A stretch of 5,920 bases of DNA, from assembly GCA_013373005.1 (NCBI GenBank), contig JABXIP010000286.1:1-5920 (forward strand). Reading direction: 5' to 3'. The first letter of the stretch is position 1. Every line of letters starts with the position of its first letter. Both the position numbers and the translations under genes were made by a program. The stretch is from Cytophagia bacterium. Lineage in GTDB: Bacteria; Bacteroidota; Bacteroidia; Cytophagales; Cyclobacteriaceae. Positions 5,178-5,920 of this stretch are shown here, piece after piece. A model generated the notes under the pieces. That model worked only from the letters and a program-made list of their open reading frames with translations. It had not been told where the DNA came from and searched no databases.

Positions 5178-5920
5178 TCTCTCTTCTTGCCATAATTGGG
5201 ATCGAAAAGTGAGCAGATATTCCTTAGGTATTGGTTGCCAGTTTCGGTTACTAGAAGGTTATTCCCCTCCTGGGTAAGCAAACCATCATCTATTAAGTCT
5301 TGAACTGTGAGTATGGCCTCCACAGCAAGCCCATCTAAACTAAAGTGCTTTTGACAAGCCACCTTTAGTATCTGCTCTTTGGTTTTCAGGTCTTCAGAAC
5401 TCATTTCATGGCCCTTAAAAACCGGTAGCTTACCTTCTTGAATTTGTTGCAAATAACCCTCAACGGTTTTCACATTCTGAGCATAGGCCAAATGAATATC
5501 AGAAATGGATGACACGCCTAAACCAATCAGCAATTTCCCCGGATTGACCGTGTAGCCCATAAAATTACGGTGTAACTCTTCACTATGCATCGCCTCTACC
5601 AAAGAGTCATCTGGCAAGGCAAAATGATCCATTCCCACTAGCTCGTAGCCCAAATCTCTTAATCTCTGCTGGCCAAATTGATTGAGTTTTCTCTTCATTT
5701 CTGGGCTCGGCAAATCAACCTCAGAATAAGCCCTTTGGCCCGGCCTTTGCCACGGCACATGGGCGTAGGAATAGAAGGCTATTCTATCCGGCATTAGCTC
5801 AGAAACATAGGAAATAGTATCGTGAATACTGTCCAATGTTTGAAACGGGAGCCCATAAATTAAATCGAAATTGACCGACTGATAGCCCAGTTCTCTAGAC
5901 CAGCGAGTTACTTGTTCAAC
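5150..5920 (-). CDS. hemN: Oxygen-independent coproporphyrinogen III dehydrogenase HemN (5' end cut by window edge)
   Basis: The minus-strand frame is open from the right edge to the stop at 5150, giving the last 256 residues; full-length HemN is about 450-460. The radical-SAM CxxxCxxC motif lies outside the window. Recognisable HemN motifs in fragment numbering are FDLIYGLPFQT at 18-28, YSYAHVPW at 50-57, GMDHFALPDD at 96-105, LHRNFMGYT at 116-124 and LGVSSIS at 134-140. The C-terminal HemN domain follows. The enzyme decarboxylates two propionates of coproporphyrinogen III to give protoporphyrinogen IX without O2, using S-adenosylmethionine, in the cytoplasm. The FDLIYGLP and LHRNF motifs together favour true HemN over the haem chaperone HemW. 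A TTG at 5836 is an internal leucine codon, not the start. It is convergent with the barrel gene and points the same way as the cco operon, whose haem demand it would help meet at low oxygen. Confidence 0.95.
   Translation of the reverse strand, partial: VEQVTRWSRELGYQSVNFDLIYGLPFQTLDSIHDTISYVSELMPDRIAFYSYAHVPWQRPGQRAYSEVDLPSPEMKRKLNQFGQQRLRDLGYELVGMDHFALPDDSLVEAMHSEELHRNFMGYTVNPGKLLIGLGVSSISDIHLAYAQNVKTVEGYLQQIQEGKLPVFKGHEMSSEDLKTKEQILKVACQKHFSLDGLAVEAILTVQDLIDDGLLTQEGNNLLVTETGNQYLRNICSLFDPNYGKKREGKVFSQAV

Noticed and set aside
5834..5836. TTG at 5836 as the start of hemN
   Set aside because: The frame stays open to the window edge, and the upstream 28 codons contain the conserved FDLIYGLPFQT motif, so the TTG is an internal codon.
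1..5920. A mobile element, defence system or CRISPR array
   Set aside because: No transposase, integrase, terminal repeats, direct-repeat array or defence-type domain is visible; the genes are ordinary respiratory and haem biosynthesis genes.

Overview
The window comes from a member of the Bacteroidota, most likely a Cytophagales-type or related marine/environmental lineage (genus not resolvable here). The signs are a fused ccoN-ccoO gene, a mono-haem CcoP, start codons preceded by A-rich leaders rather than Shine-Dalgarno sequences, and a small outer-membrane beta-barrel protein whose signal peptide ends in an AQ-type site. No mobile element, CRISPR array, rRNA or tRNA is visible. Apart from two genes cut by the window edges, all genes look intact.

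Positions 1-4273 carry a cytochrome cbb3 oxidase operon on the minus strand, in the order ccoNO, ccoQ, ccoP, ccoG. ccoG runs off the left edge. ccoNO and ccoQ are separated by 3 nt and share a reading frame, ccoQ and ccoP by 10 nt, and ccoP and ccoG by 44 nt that contain a perfect 6-bp hairpin. Together they encode a high-affinity terminal oxidase: haem-copper subunit, two membrane-anchored c-type cytochromes, a small accessory subunit, and an iron-sulfur protein involved in copper handling during assembly.

Positions 4274-4535 are a 262-bp divergent intergenic region. It holds an FNR/FixK-like palindrome (TGAT-N4-ATCA), two overlapping inverted repeats and a 5'-leader hairpin. On the plus strand, 4536-5132 encodes a secreted, probably 8-stranded outer-membrane beta-barrel protein of unknown function.

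Positions 5150-5920 hold the C-terminal part of hemN on the minus strand (oxygen-independent coproporphyrinogen III dehydrogenase), convergent with the barrel gene. A strong hairpin spanning the hemN stop codon probably ends transcription from one or both sides. The functional theme is low-oxygen respiration: HemN makes haem precursor without O2, and cbb3 is a haem-rich oxidase that works at low O2. I see no clearly undescribed system. The most useful leads are the regulatory palindromes and the barrel gene placed between two micro-aerobic loci.
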